A stretch of 6,512 nt of DNA from an uncultured Oscillospiraceae bacterium (GTDB lineage Bacteria > Bacillota_A > Clostridia > Oscillospirales > Oscillospiraceae): contig CAAEOU010000041.1 in the NCBI GenBank assembly GCA_900757695.1, forward strand, positions 1 through 6,512, in the 5' to 3' direction. Shown here one piece after another: positions 1 through 6,430 of this stretch. The notes below the pieces were generated by a model that ran no database searches, was not told the DNA's origin, and saw only the letters and a list, made by a program, of their open reading frames with translations. Made by a program: the position numbers and the translations under genes. The first letter of the stretch is position 1, and every line of letters begins with the position of its first letter.

Positions 1-39
1 GCCCTTGGAAAAATCATTTTGCTGTGCGGTGCTTGCCAT
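1..39 (-). CDS. 5' end of a divergent gene, product uncertain (possibly a MATE-type transporter)
   Basis: Only the first 13 codons lie in the window, reading M-A-S-T-A-Q-Q-N-D-F-S-K-G on the minus strand, and the gene continues past the left edge. The ATG (39..37) is supported by a strong GGAGG Shine-Dalgarno at 51..47, 7 nt upstream, and by a well-formed minus-strand promoter at 102..74. That the gene exists is therefore well supported although it is very short here. The N-terminus, a polar stretch ending in N-D-F-S-K-G, recalls the start of clostridial MATE-family efflux proteins, where such a segment precedes the first membrane helix. That resemblance is from memory and rests on about six residues, so the product is a guess. 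It is transcribed away from the acyltransferase operon. Confidence 0.6.
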   Translation of the reverse strand, partial: MASTAQQNDFSKG

Positions 40-73
40 TTGTCTTCCTCCATTTTCATACACTAAGACTTAT

Positions 74-102
74 AGTATAGCATGGTTTTCCCGGAATGTC
101 AT
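74..102 (-). promoter_or_regulatory. Promoter of the divergent minus-strand gene
   Basis: On the minus strand a -35 box ATGACA (102..97; 5 of 6 to TTGACA) is followed after 17 nt by a -10 box TATACT (79..74). The -10 is preceded by TGC, giving an extended -10 of the form TGnTATACT. The predicted start of transcription is near 67, leaving a 5' leader of about 28 nt that contains the GGAGG ribosome binding site. Spacing and boxes fit a sigma-A-type promoter closely. Confidence 0.7.
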
Positions 103-275
103 TCTTTTTCCCGCATCCTGCTCCATTCAGGCCGTCTCGGTGCCGTCAATGTAATAATTGTTATGACTTTACATGATTTTTTCAATAAACCCCCGGAATT
201 TTACAGAGATTTGTTCTGATTTTCTGGTCAAATTCCACAATAATCTTCTTTTCTCTGTACCTGCGGAGTCAGATA

Positions 276-284
276 TGCTATACT
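276..284 (+). promoter_or_regulatory. Extended -10 promoter of the acyltransferase-ligase-nfo operon
   Basis: TGCTATACT (276-284) is an extended -10 element identical to that of the divergent promoter on the other strand. No good -35 box sits 16-18 nt upstream (the best hexamer, around 256-261, is TGTACC). Recognition would rely on the extended -10, or on an activator. The predicted start near 291 gives a leader of about 53 nt before the ATG at 344. The promoter lies inside the upstream extension of the open reading frame, which argues against an upstream start at 173. Confidence 0.5.
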
Positions 285-304
285 TCTATGTTGGAAAGAT
301 TAAA

Positions 305-320
305 GCAGGCTTTGGCCTGC
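305..320 (+). promoter_or_regulatory. 5' leader hairpin just upstream of the first ribosome binding site
   Basis: GCAGGC (305-310) and GCCTGC (315-320) form a perfect 6 bp GC-rich stem with a TTTG loop. The stem ends a few bases before the purine-rich AGAGGA ribosome binding site (328-333), which lies 10 nt before the ATG at 344. There is no T-tract after it, so it is not a terminator. It may protect the 5' end of the mRNA or affect ribosome access. The structure is seen; the role is inferred. Confidence 0.4.
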
Positions 321-343
321 CTCAGAGAGAGGACCTTTATAAC

Positions 344-1219
344 ATGTCAAAACGTAAATTCGGTGACCGAAAGGATGGACGCCGGATCCGGGATCTTGAC
401 GGGCTGCACTGCATTATGATGCACCTGATGCCCAAGCGTACCGAATCCGAGGTCTATCTGGAATTTCCCATGGACGTCACGGATCTGCTTCCCTATATTG
501 AAGAGCAGAATCAGATGCATCCGGAATACAAGACCACCATTTTTCACTGCATTGTGACCGCCGTGGCCCGGGTGGTCTCCATGCGTCCTTACTTAAACCG
601 TTTTATCTGCGGGCGGAAGCTCTATGAGCGCAACGATATCTCCCTGAGCTTCATCGCCAAGCGGAAGTTCGCAGACCATTCGGAAGAATCTCTGATGACC
701 CTGATCACCAAAGAGGATATGAACCTCGATTATGTGACCCGGAAGATCGTCGGGGACGTAAAGGAGCTTCGGGAAAGTCGGGGCAGCAACGACTTTGACG
801 GGGTCATCGATACCATCGGCCATCTGCCCAATCCCATTCTCCATGTCTTCATCGGCCTTTTGCAGCGACTGTCCGCCATGGGCAAGCTGCCGGATGTGCT
901 GACACAGGGCGACACCAACCACACCACCGTACTGCTCTCCAATCTGGGCAGTATCAAGTGCCCCAGCTGTTATCATCACCTCAACAACTATGGTACCAAC
1001 AGCATTATGATCACCGTGGGCGTTCTCAGGAAGGAGCTCCGGGTCATGCCCGACGGCACCACCAAGCCTCGGGACGTTCTGACGCTGGGCTTCACCGCCG
1101 ATGAGCGTATCGCAGACGGCTTCTACTTTGCAAAAAGCCTGAAGCTGGCAGAATACCTGCTCCAGCACCCCCAGCTGCTGGAAGTACCGCTGAAGGAGGC
1201 CATTGAATATGACGGCTGA
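344..1219 (+). CDS. Stand-alone 2-oxoacid dehydrogenase E2 / CAT-fold acyltransferase-like protein
   Basis: A 291-residue protein of the E2 catalytic-domain (chloramphenicol acetyltransferase-like) superfamily, with no lipoyl or E1/E3-binding domain, so it is not a component of a normal dehydrogenase complex. The start at 344 is chosen because AGAGGA (328-333) lies 10 nt upstream and a promoter lies at 276-284; the in-frame ATG at 173 has neither. Family landmarks are the S-N-L-G motif (S199-G202), the following Y-G-T-N-S-I-M-I-T-V-G stretch, and D-E-R-I-A-D-G (253-259). The last aligns with the E2 motif D-H-R-x-x-D-G, so the catalytic His is replaced by Glu254 (codon 1103-1105). There is no signal peptide or membrane segment, so it should be cytoplasmic. 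Its stop codon lies inside the next gene, an acyl-CoA synthetase, implying translational coupling and suggesting an acyl-CoA or acyl-adenylate substrate (inference). The true substrate is unknown, and a non-catalytic or altered-mechanism role is possible. Confidence 0.82.
   Translation: MSKRKFGDRKDGRRIRDLDGLHCIMMHLMPKRTESEVYLEFPMDVTDLLPYIEEQNQMHPEYKTTIFHCIVTAVARVVSMRPYLNRFICGRKLYERNDISLSFIAKRKFADHSEESLMTLITKEDMNLDYVTRKIVGDVKELRESRGSNDFDGVIDTIGHLPNPILHVFIGLLQRLSAMGKLPDVLTQGDTNHTTVLLSNLGSIKCPSCYHHLNNYGTNSIMITVGVLRKELRVMPDGTTKPRDVLTLGFTADERIADGFYFAKSLKLAEYLLQHPQLLEVPLKEAIEYDG
1193..1199 (+). promoter_or_regulatory. Ribosome binding site deciding the ligase start
   Basis: AAGGAGG, a near-perfect Shine-Dalgarno, lies inside the end of the acyltransferase gene, 9 nt before the ATG at 1209. 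An in-frame TTG at 1203 would be only 3 nt away, which is too close. This fixes the start at 1209 and sets up the 11-base overlap of the two genes. Confidence 0.75.
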
Positions 1220-2933
1220 GACCAAAACCATTCCCACCCCATGGGCGGCCTATTCCGAAGGCGTGCCCCTGCATCTGGACTATCCCGACTGCGCCATGGT
1301 GGATCTGGTGGAAAAATCCGCCGCCGAGACACCGGACGTGCTGGCCTATACCTTCTACACCACCAAGGTTAACTACAAGACTTTTCTGGAAGAGATCCGG
1401 CAGTGCGCAAAATCGCTGGCGGCCATGGGCATAAAGCCCGGCGACAAGGTCACCATCTGCATGCCCAATGCGCCCCAGGCCGTGGTCATGTTCTACGCCC
1501 TCAACTATATGGGCGCCATCGCCAATATGGTGCACCCCCTGTCCGCACAGGAGGAGATCGCTTTCTATCTGAAGGAAAGCGGCTCTGTGGCCGCCCTGAC
1601 CCTCCGGCAGTTCTACCCCAAATTTCAGGCCATCCGCAGCAAGCTCACCATTGACAAGCTCATTATCACCGGCATTGAGGATGCCCTTCATGGCCCCATG
1701 AAGCTGGGGTATCTGGCCACCCAGGGCCGGAAGCTCCCCAAGATTCCGGCTGACGATTCTCTGGTGCTGCACTGGAAGGATTTCATTCGGAACGGGAAGA
1801 ATCAGCCGGATCCCAGATGCCCCCGGAAGGGGAATGACACCGCCGCCATCCTCTATTCCGGCGGTACCACCGGCACCACCAAGGGCATTCTGCTCAGCAA
1901 CCTCAACTTCAACGCGCTGGGCATGCAGACCGGTGCAGCGGGCAACTGCCTCGAAAAAGGCCATAAAATGCTCTCCATCATGCCTATTTTCCACGGCTTT
2001 GGTCTGGGCGTCTGCATCCATACGGTACTGATCCACAGCGCCACCTGCATTCTGGTGCCCCAGTTCACGGTAGAAAGCTATGCCCAGCTGCTCAAGAAGC
2101 ACAAGCCCAACTATATTGCCGGCGTTCCCACCCTCTATGAAGCCCTGCTGCGGCTCAAGAAGGCCGAGGATCTGGATCTCAGCCAGCTGGAGGGCGTATT
2201 CTCCGGCGGCGACTCTCTTTCCATGGAGCTCAAGCATAAGGTGGATGCATTCCTGAAATCCCACGGCTCCACGGAGCAGGTGCGGGAGGGCTATGGCACC
2301 ACCGAGTGTGTCACCGCCAGCTGCCTGACCCCCAAGACCTTATACCGGGAGGGCAGCATCGGCATTCCCTTCCCGGATACCTACTATAAAATTGTTGTGC
2401 CCTTTACCCATGACGAGGTGCCCTACGGCACCATCGGTGAGATCTGTATTTCCGGCCCCACCGTCATGCAGGGCTATCTGGATAAGCCCAAGGAGACCGC
2501 TCAAACACTCCAGCTCCACGAGGATGGGCTGGTGTGGCTCCACACCGGCGATTTGGGTCTCATGGACAAGGACGGGTTTATCTACTTCAAGCAGCGGCTG
2601 AAGCGTATGATCATCACCAGCGGCTACAACGTCTATCCCTCTCAGGTGGAAAACGTCATTGATGCCCACGAGGCCGTGCTCATGACCACCGTCATCGGCG
2701 TCAAGGACGACTATAAAATGCAGCGGGTCAAGGCCTTTGTGGTGCTGAAGCCCGGCTATACCCCCTCTGAGGAGCTGAAGGAATCCATTCTGGCCCACTG
2801 CAAAAAGCGCATCGCCAAGTATGCTCTGCCCCGTGAGATCGAATTCCGGGATGCACTGCCCAAGACGCTGGTGGGCAAGGTGGCATATACCGTACTCGAA
2901 AAGGAAGAGGCGGAAAAGGCCGCCGCCAAGTAA
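1209..2933 (+). CDS. AMP-forming acyl-CoA synthetase (class I adenylate-forming enzyme)
   Basis: A 574-residue cytoplasmic ANL-superfamily ligase. It would activate a carboxylic acid with ATP to acyl-AMP and pass the acyl group to coenzyme A. All core motifs are present in order. The phosphate-binding loop is Y-S-G-G-T-T-G-T-T-K-G (216-226), with Thr where Pro is usual in GTTGxPKG. Then come G-Y-G-T-T-E (361-366), H-T-G-D-L (445-449), the hinge region R-L-K-R-M-I-I-T-S-G-Y-N (463-474), and P-K-T-L-V-G-K-V with the adenylation Lys557. Length and domain order fit medium/long-chain acyl-CoA synthetases. The acyl substrate cannot be read from the sequence, and a bile acid, aromatic acid or fatty acid are all possible. 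The ATG at 1209 is preferred over TTG at 1203 because of RBS spacing. The gene overlaps the CAT-fold gene by 11 bases and is followed after 13 nt by nfo, so the three form an operon. The tight coupling points to a shared task with the CAT-fold protein. Confidence 0.9.
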   Translation: MTAETKTIPTPWAAYSEGVPLHLDYPDCAMVDLVEKSAAETPDVLAYTFYTTKVNYKTFLEEIRQCAKSLAAMGIKPGDKVTICMPNAPQAVVMFYALNYMGAIANMVHPLSAQEEIAFYLKESGSVAALTLRQFYPKFQAIRSKLTIDKLIITGIEDALHGPMKLGYLATQGRKLPKIPADDSLVLHWKDFIRNGKNQPDPRCPRKGNDTAAILYSGGTTGTTKGILLSNLNFNALGMQTGAAGNCLEKGHKMLSIMPIFHGFGLGVCIHTVLIHSATCILVPQFTVESYAQLLKKHKPNYIAGVPTLYEALLRLKKAEDLDLSQLEGVFSGGDSLSMELKHKVDAFLKSHGSTEQVREGYGTTECVTASCLTPKTLYREGSIGIPFPDTYYKIVVPFTHDEVPYGTIGEICISGPTVMQGYLDKPKETAQTLQLHEDGLVWLHTGDLGLMDKDGFIYFKQRLKRMIITSGYNVYPSQVENVIDAHEAVLMTTVIGVKDDYKMQRVKAFVVLKPGYTPSEELKESILAHCKKRIAKYALPREIEFRDALPKTLVGKVAYTVLEKEEAEKAAAK

Positions 2934-2946
2934 GGAGACAGATTTC

Positions 2947-3777
2947 ATGCAGTACATCGGCTGTCATCTCACCATATCCAAGGGCTTTTCCGCCATGGGC
3001 CGTCAGGCTGTGGAGCTGGGGGCCAATACCGCTCAGTTCTTCACCCGGAATCCCCGGGGCGGCAAGGCCAAGGACATCGACCCCGCAGATATACAGGGGC
3101 TCCGGGACATCATGGCCCAGCACGGCTTTGGCCCTCTGATTGCCCACGCTCCCTATACCATCAACCCCTGTGCCCAAAAGCCGGAGACGCTGGAATTTGC
3201 CCGGATCACCATGGCCGATGACCTTCGCCGTCTGGAGTATCTCCCGGGCACCCTGTATAATTTTCATCCGGGCAGTCATGTGGGGCAAGGGCCGGAGGCC
3301 GCTGTGGAAAAGATTGCACAGACGCTCAATCAGGTGCTCTTTCCCGGTATGCAGACCACCGTGCTGCTGGAAACCATGGCCGGAAAGGGCACCGAAATGG
3401 GGCGCAGCTTTGAGGAACTCCGGGCGATTATGGATCGGGTAGATCACGCAGAATATCTGGGCGTATGCCTTGACACCTGTCATGTCTCCGATGCCGGGTA
3501 CGACATCATTGGAGATCTGGACGGCGTGCTTTCGGAATTTGACCGGATCATAGGCCTTTCCCGGCTGAAGGCCCTGCATCTCAACGACAGCATGAACCCG
3601 CCCGGCAGTCACAAGGATCGCCACCAGAAGCTGGGACAGGGCTTTCTGGGCCTCGAGTGCTTCCGGCATATTATGGAGCATCCGGTGCTGAAGCCGCTTC
3701 CAAAGGTTCTGGAAACCCCCAACGAGCTTCCCGGCTATGCCGCCGAGATCTCTCTCCTCCGAGCCATGGAGTCATAA
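2947..3777 (+). CDS. nfo: Endonuclease IV (apurinic/apyrimidinic endonuclease)
   Basis: A 276-residue AP endonuclease of family 2 with a TIM-barrel fold. It cuts the backbone 5' to abasic sites and trims blocked 3' ends in base excision repair. The nine metal ligands of the three-metal site known from the E. coli enzyme can all be placed: H67 (I-A-H-A-P-Y), H107 (F-H-P-G-S-H), E142 (L-L-E-T), D176 and H179 (C-L-D-T-C-H-V), H211 (H-L-N-D-S), D224 and H226 (H-K-D-R-H), and E256 (L-E-T-P-N). The length is typical of the family. The start is supported by AAGGAG (2932-2937), which overlaps the ligase stop codon and lies 9 nt upstream of the ATG. It is the last gene of the operon and is followed directly by a strong terminator. 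Its link to the acyl genes upstream looks transcriptional only; I see nothing that ties its chemistry to theirs. Confidence 0.95.
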   Translation: MQYIGCHLTISKGFSAMGRQAVELGANTAQFFTRNPRGGKAKDIDPADIQGLRDIMAQHGFGPLIAHAPYTINPCAQKPETLEFARITMADDLRRLEYLPGTLYNFHPGSHVGQGPEAAVEKIAQTLNQVLFPGMQTTVLLETMAGKGTEMGRSFEELRAIMDRVDHAEYLGVCLDTCHVSDAGYDIIGDLDGVLSEFDRIIGLSRLKALHLNDSMNPPGSHKDRHQKLGQGFLGLECFRHIMEHPVLKPLPKVLETPNELPGYAAEISLLRAMES

Positions 3778-3786
3778 ATGTAGCCG

Positions 3787-3828
3787 AAAGCGGCTGCTGC
3801 AATGTGTATCATGCAGCAGCTGCTTTTT
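3787..3828 (+). terminator. Rho-independent terminator of the three-gene operon
   Basis: GCGGCTGCTGCA (3790-3801) pairs with TGCAGCAGCTGC (3812-3823) over 12 bp with one G-U pair and a 10 nt loop, followed by five T (3824-3828). AAA at 3787-3789 can pair with the first T residues, extending the stem. It begins 9 nt after the nfo stop codon. The T-tract is on the plus strand only, so it closes the operon and isolates it from the regulator gene downstream. Confidence 0.92.
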
Positions 3829-3857
3829 ATTGTACTCAAAATCATACTTCAGAGGGA

Positions 3858-3886
3858 TTTACAAATCGTACAGATTTTCATATAAT
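3858..3886 (+). promoter_or_regulatory. Promoter of the LuxR-type regulator
   Basis: A -35 box TTTACA (3858-3863; 5 of 6) and a perfect -10 box TATAAT (3881-3886) are separated by the ideal 17 nt. The predicted start of transcription is near 3893, leaving a leader of about 100 nt before the ATG at 3995. This is the best sigma-A-type promoter in the window, and it shows that the regulator is an independent transcription unit. Confidence 0.82.
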
Positions 3887-3892
3887 GATAGC

Positions 3893-3994
3893 AAATAGAA
3901 CAACATTCGCAATTATTTCGGATTTATCGGGGGTGTACCGTCATCTGCACCTCCTCTACCCCAAAAGTATGAGGTACAAAGAAGGAGATCCTCC
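3893..3994 (+). promoter_or_regulatory. Structured 5' leader of the regulator mRNA with competing stems around the RBS
   Basis: The AAGGAG site (3982-3987) is 7 nt before the ATG. Several short complementary pairs are visible. GGGGTG (3930-3935) can pair with TACCCC (3957-3962), GTACC (3935-3939) with GGTAC (3973-3977), and ACCTC (3949-3953) with GAGGT (3971-3975). CTCCT (3951-3955) can pair with AGGAG of the RBS (3983-3987), and GGAG of the RBS (3984-3987) with CTCC just before the ATG (3991-3994). Some exclude others, so the RBS could be open or closed in alternative folds. It matches no riboswitch class that I recognise, and the stems are short enough to be chance. Confidence 0.3.
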
Positions 3995-5086
3995 ATGGAA
4001 GACCACATCACCATCAAACCGGCATTGGCTGAAAAATTCAAAACCGCCATGCGTCAGAGTCGCGTGATTTTCTTCAGCGCTCCCTGCGGCTTTGGAAAAA
4101 GCACCACCGCAGAATATCTGCTCTCCGGCCGAAAGATTTCCCGGGTAGACGCAGAGCAGCAGCCTCTGGCGCTGCCGGATCCCGGCGACCGCTGGGAGAT
4201 CCTGCTGCTGGATCACTTTCAGCAGCTTCAGGACGAGCCGGATCAGCAGGCTCTGTGTGAGCTGATCCGCAATTATCCGGACCGCAGATTCGTACTGCTC
4301 TCCCGGGGTGTTGCCCCCGGCTGGCTGCTTCCCTTCCAGATTGCCGGTCTCATGACCACCTTCAACACCAAGGATTTTCAGCTGGACCGTGACACAACGG
4401 CCGCACTGATGGCCTCCTATGGGATTTCCCCCGAGAATCTTGATCTAACCGCAATTCACAGAGAAACCATGGGCTATCCCGTTGCTGTAATCATTGTAGC
4501 CCGGGCCATGGCGGATGGGCGCCCCTACTCCCCCGATCTGGACAGTGATGTTCGGCGCACACTGTTTTACTACTTTGAAGAGTCCATCTACCGCCGCTTC
4601 CCGCTGGCCATACGACGCTTTCTGCTGGAGCTTTGCCCCTTCGGCACCTTGGATGCTGACCTTGCCCGGATCGTCAGCAGTGATAACAATGCCGGGAAAT
4701 TGCTGGCAACGCTGCAAAGCACCACCACCATGTTTCTCTACGATGATCTGACGCACTTTCACTTTTGGGAGGTTTTTCAGCAGTTTTTGCAGTGGGAGCT
4801 GTCCAGGGAATATACCCCGGCCCAGCAGAAGGCCCTCTATAACCGCGGCGGTCTCTACTATGAGCTTCGGGAGGATTATAAGAATGCGCTGGAATGCTAT
4901 GCCAAGGGTGACGACCATAAAAAGATCTCGGATCTGCTGATCAAAAAATGCGCAAAACCATCCCAGCACCGGTCACTATCTGGAAATGTCCCAGTATTAT
5001 CATGCGCTGCCGGAGGAAGAAGTGCTTCAAAATCCCACATTGATGCAGGGAATGAGCATTCTCTGTGCGCTGGAGCTGGATTTTGA
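3995..5086 (+). CDS. N-terminal half of a frameshifted MalT-like (LAL) LuxR-family regulator: P-loop ATPase part
   Basis: This 363-residue frame holds the ATP-binding half of a large LuxR-family (LAL/MalT-like STAND) regulator. The start is supported by AAGGAG 7 nt upstream and the consensus promoter at 3858-3886. Visible motifs are the Walker A loop A-P-C-G-F-G-K-S-T (29-37), a Walker B-like strand E-I-L-L-L-D-H-F (68-75), and the R-F-V-L-L-S-R-G strand (98-105) typical of this family. A winged-helix-like region and the start of the helical repeats follow (Y-Y-E-L-R-E-D-Y-K-N-A-L-E-C-Y-A near 288-303). The family-like sequence ends at about K317, at a run of six A (4943-4948). The last 45 residues, from C319, are out-of-frame translation that overlaps the true downstream frame. 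On its own the product would lack the DNA-binding domain. A frameshift mutation, a sequencing error or slippage could explain the break. Confidence 0.85.
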   Translation: MEDHITIKPALAEKFKTAMRQSRVIFFSAPCGFGKSTTAEYLLSGRKISRVDAEQQPLALPDPGDRWEILLLDHFQQLQDEPDQQALCELIRNYPDRRFVLLSRGVAPGWLLPFQIAGLMTTFNTKDFQLDRDTTAALMASYGISPENLDLTAIHRETMGYPVAVIIVARAMADGRPYSPDLDSDVRRTLFYYFEESIYRRFPLAIRRFLLELCPFGTLDADLARIVSSDNNAGKLLATLQSTTTMFLYDDLTHFHFWEVFQQFLQWELSREYTPAQQKALYNRGGLYYELREDYKNALECYAKGDDHKKISDLLIKKCAKPSQHRSLSGNVPVLSCAAGGRSASKSHIDAGNEHSLCAGAGF

Positions 5087-6350
5087 CGCTTCCGAGCGCT
5101 GGTATCAGGCTTTGAAATCCTTTATGCAGAGCTGCACACGCTCCGATCCCACATATAAAGAAGCCCGCAGCCGCCTTGCGTGGCTGGAAATTGCGCTGCC
5201 TCAGCGCAGTGTGGAAAAGCTTCCAGACCTGCTTCTCAGTTATTTCCAGCTTATTTCCAACCGTGAGCTTTCTCTCCCCCCTTTCTCCGTAACCAGCATG
5301 ATGCCCAGCCTGATGAACGGCGGAAAGGATTTCTCCGCTTGGAGCAAGCGGGATGATCTGCTTTATTCCACAATTGGACGCGCACTAACTGCCGTACTGG
5401 GAAAGGACGGCGTTGGCCTCGCCGACTGTGCAATTGCAGAGAGCAAATTTGAAAAGGGCGAGGACGTCACCAACCGGATGCTTGCCCTTATGAGTCAGCT
5501 GGGCGAGATTCAAAACCACGGCACACCGGATATCGAGCTGGCCGTTGTGGGGCTGCTGGTTCGCCAGCAGGTAGATGCCGGGCAGGCCGTCAATGCGCAG
5601 GTTACCATGGAGGCGCTTCGCCGCCGGCTTGAGGATCAGGGCAACAGCCGCTTTCTCCCCAACATGGACGCCATGGACTGCCGTATCGCCCTGCACCTTG
5701 GGGATCTGGATCGGGCCAGCACATGGTACCGGGACAAGGCCCCTAAGGATCCAGTCCACCTTCAGGTCATGCTCCGATATCAGTACATCACAGAGGCCAT
5801 GTGTGAGCTGGCTCTGGGAGACCCCAATGCCGCCCTGCTGACCCTTTCGCCGCTGGAAACCTATTTTACCACCTGCAGTCGGCACATCGATACGATCCAC
5901 CTGCGGCTCCTGACAGCCATTGCCCGGTATCGTCAGAAGAACCCCCAGTGGAAAAAGCACTTGTCTGCCGGCCTTGATATCGCATTTGAATTTCGCTTTA
6001 TTCGTCCGGTAAGCCTCTATGGCACCGCAGTGCTTCCGCTGCTGGAGGAGTGCAGCTGGAAACGGGACGAAGCGTTTCTCCGCTCCCTGATTACCGCCGC
6101 CCGGATGCAGGCCGCCTATTATCCCAACTACCTTCAGCCCCAGCTTTCCCCCAGTCAGTCTCTGACCGCCATGGAGCTTCAGGTGCTCCGGCTGATCTGC
6201 GCCGATAAGAGCAATGCGGAGATCGGCGAAATTCTGGGCATTAAGCTGCCCACTGTCAAGACCCATGTGAGCCATGTGCTGTCCAAGCTCGGGGTGAGCC
6301 GCCGCAGTGAGGCCCGTACTGCCGCCCAGCGGCTTTGGCTGCTTCCTTAA
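4941..6350 (+). pseudogene. C-terminal half of the same LuxR-family regulator: helical sensor region and LuxR HTH, displaced by +1
   Basis: This frame is open from just after a stop at 4938-4940 to the TAA at 6348-6350; the first ATG in it is at 4986. That ATG has no Shine-Dalgarno and lies within sequence that continues the upstream protein, so it is not a separate gene. Dropping one A from 4943-4948 joins the frames as ...D-L-L-I-K-N-A-Q-N-H-P..., giving 784 residues. A long, mostly helical TPR-like region, which binds the inducer or partner in MalT-type proteins, occupies roughly residues 330-715 of the joined protein. The LuxR helix-turn-helix occupies 723-784. It runs from L-T-A-M-E-L-Q-V-L through N-A-E-I-G-E-I-L-G-I to T-V-K-T-H-V-S-H-V-L-S-K-L-G-V and is complete. 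No internal stops occur over about 1.4 kb, so any break is recent, artefactual or bypassed. The signal that it senses and its target genes are unknown. Confidence 0.82.
4943..4948 (+). other. Frameshift site: A6 homopolymer within the regulator gene
   Basis: The codons are ATC-AAA-AAA-TGC in the upstream frame, while family-like sequence resumes as AAT-GCG-CAA in the frame starting at 4947. The two are reconciled by removing a single A, that is, five rather than six A residues. The upstream frame then runs on to a stop at 5084-5086. The direction is +1 (or -2), not the common -1 programmed type. Confidence 0.75.
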
Positions 6351-6370
6351 CAGGATTTTCCCACAAACAA

Positions 6371-6402
6371 AAGAGGTGCCGCAAGCAATTGCAGCACCTC
6401 TT
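6371..6402. terminator. Hairpin after the regulator; T-tract reads on the minus strand
   Basis: AAGAGGTGC (6371-6379) pairs perfectly with GCACCTCTT (6394-6402). After one C-A mismatch, GCAA (6381-6384) pairs with TTGC (6389-6392) around a GCAA loop. It starts 20 nt after the regulator stop codon. On the plus strand only two T residues end the stem before ACAG, so plus-strand termination would be weak. On the minus strand the stem is followed by TTTTGTTTG, a reasonable terminator tail. It may act in both directions or serve a convergent transcript from the right. Confidence 0.6.
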
Positions 6403-6430
6403 ACAGCTTGTCAAAAAAAGCCTCGCAGAG

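Noticed and set aside
173..343. Upstream in-frame ATG at 173 adding 57 residues to the acyltransferase-like protein
   Set aside because: It has no ribosome binding site, and the added segment contains the promoter and leader hairpin. It does not resemble the family N-terminus. The ATG at 344 has an RBS.
1203..1208. TTG start for the ligase
   Set aside because: It lies only 3 nt after AAGGAGG, while the ATG at 1209 has normal 9 nt spacing.
1092..2264. Long minus-strand open frame opposite the ligase (390 codons)
   Set aside because: It is antisense to a well-supported enzyme, spans two genes, lacks an RBS and shows no recognisable motifs. Long antisense frames are common opposite GC-rich coding sequence.
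3657..4067. Open frame across the end of nfo, the terminator and the regulator promoter
   Set aside because: It overlaps nfo out of frame, crosses a strong terminator, has no RBS and shows no family-like sequence.
4943..4950. Programmed -1 ribosomal frameshift at AAAAAAT
   Set aside because: Joining the two halves needs +1 (or -2), not -1, and I see no evident stimulatory structure or internal Shine-Dalgarno at the usual distance.
4986..6350. A separate regulator gene starting at the ATG at 4986
   Set aside because: There is no Shine-Dalgarno, and the frame upstream of this ATG already encodes plausible continuation of the first half, so it is the displaced second half of one gene.
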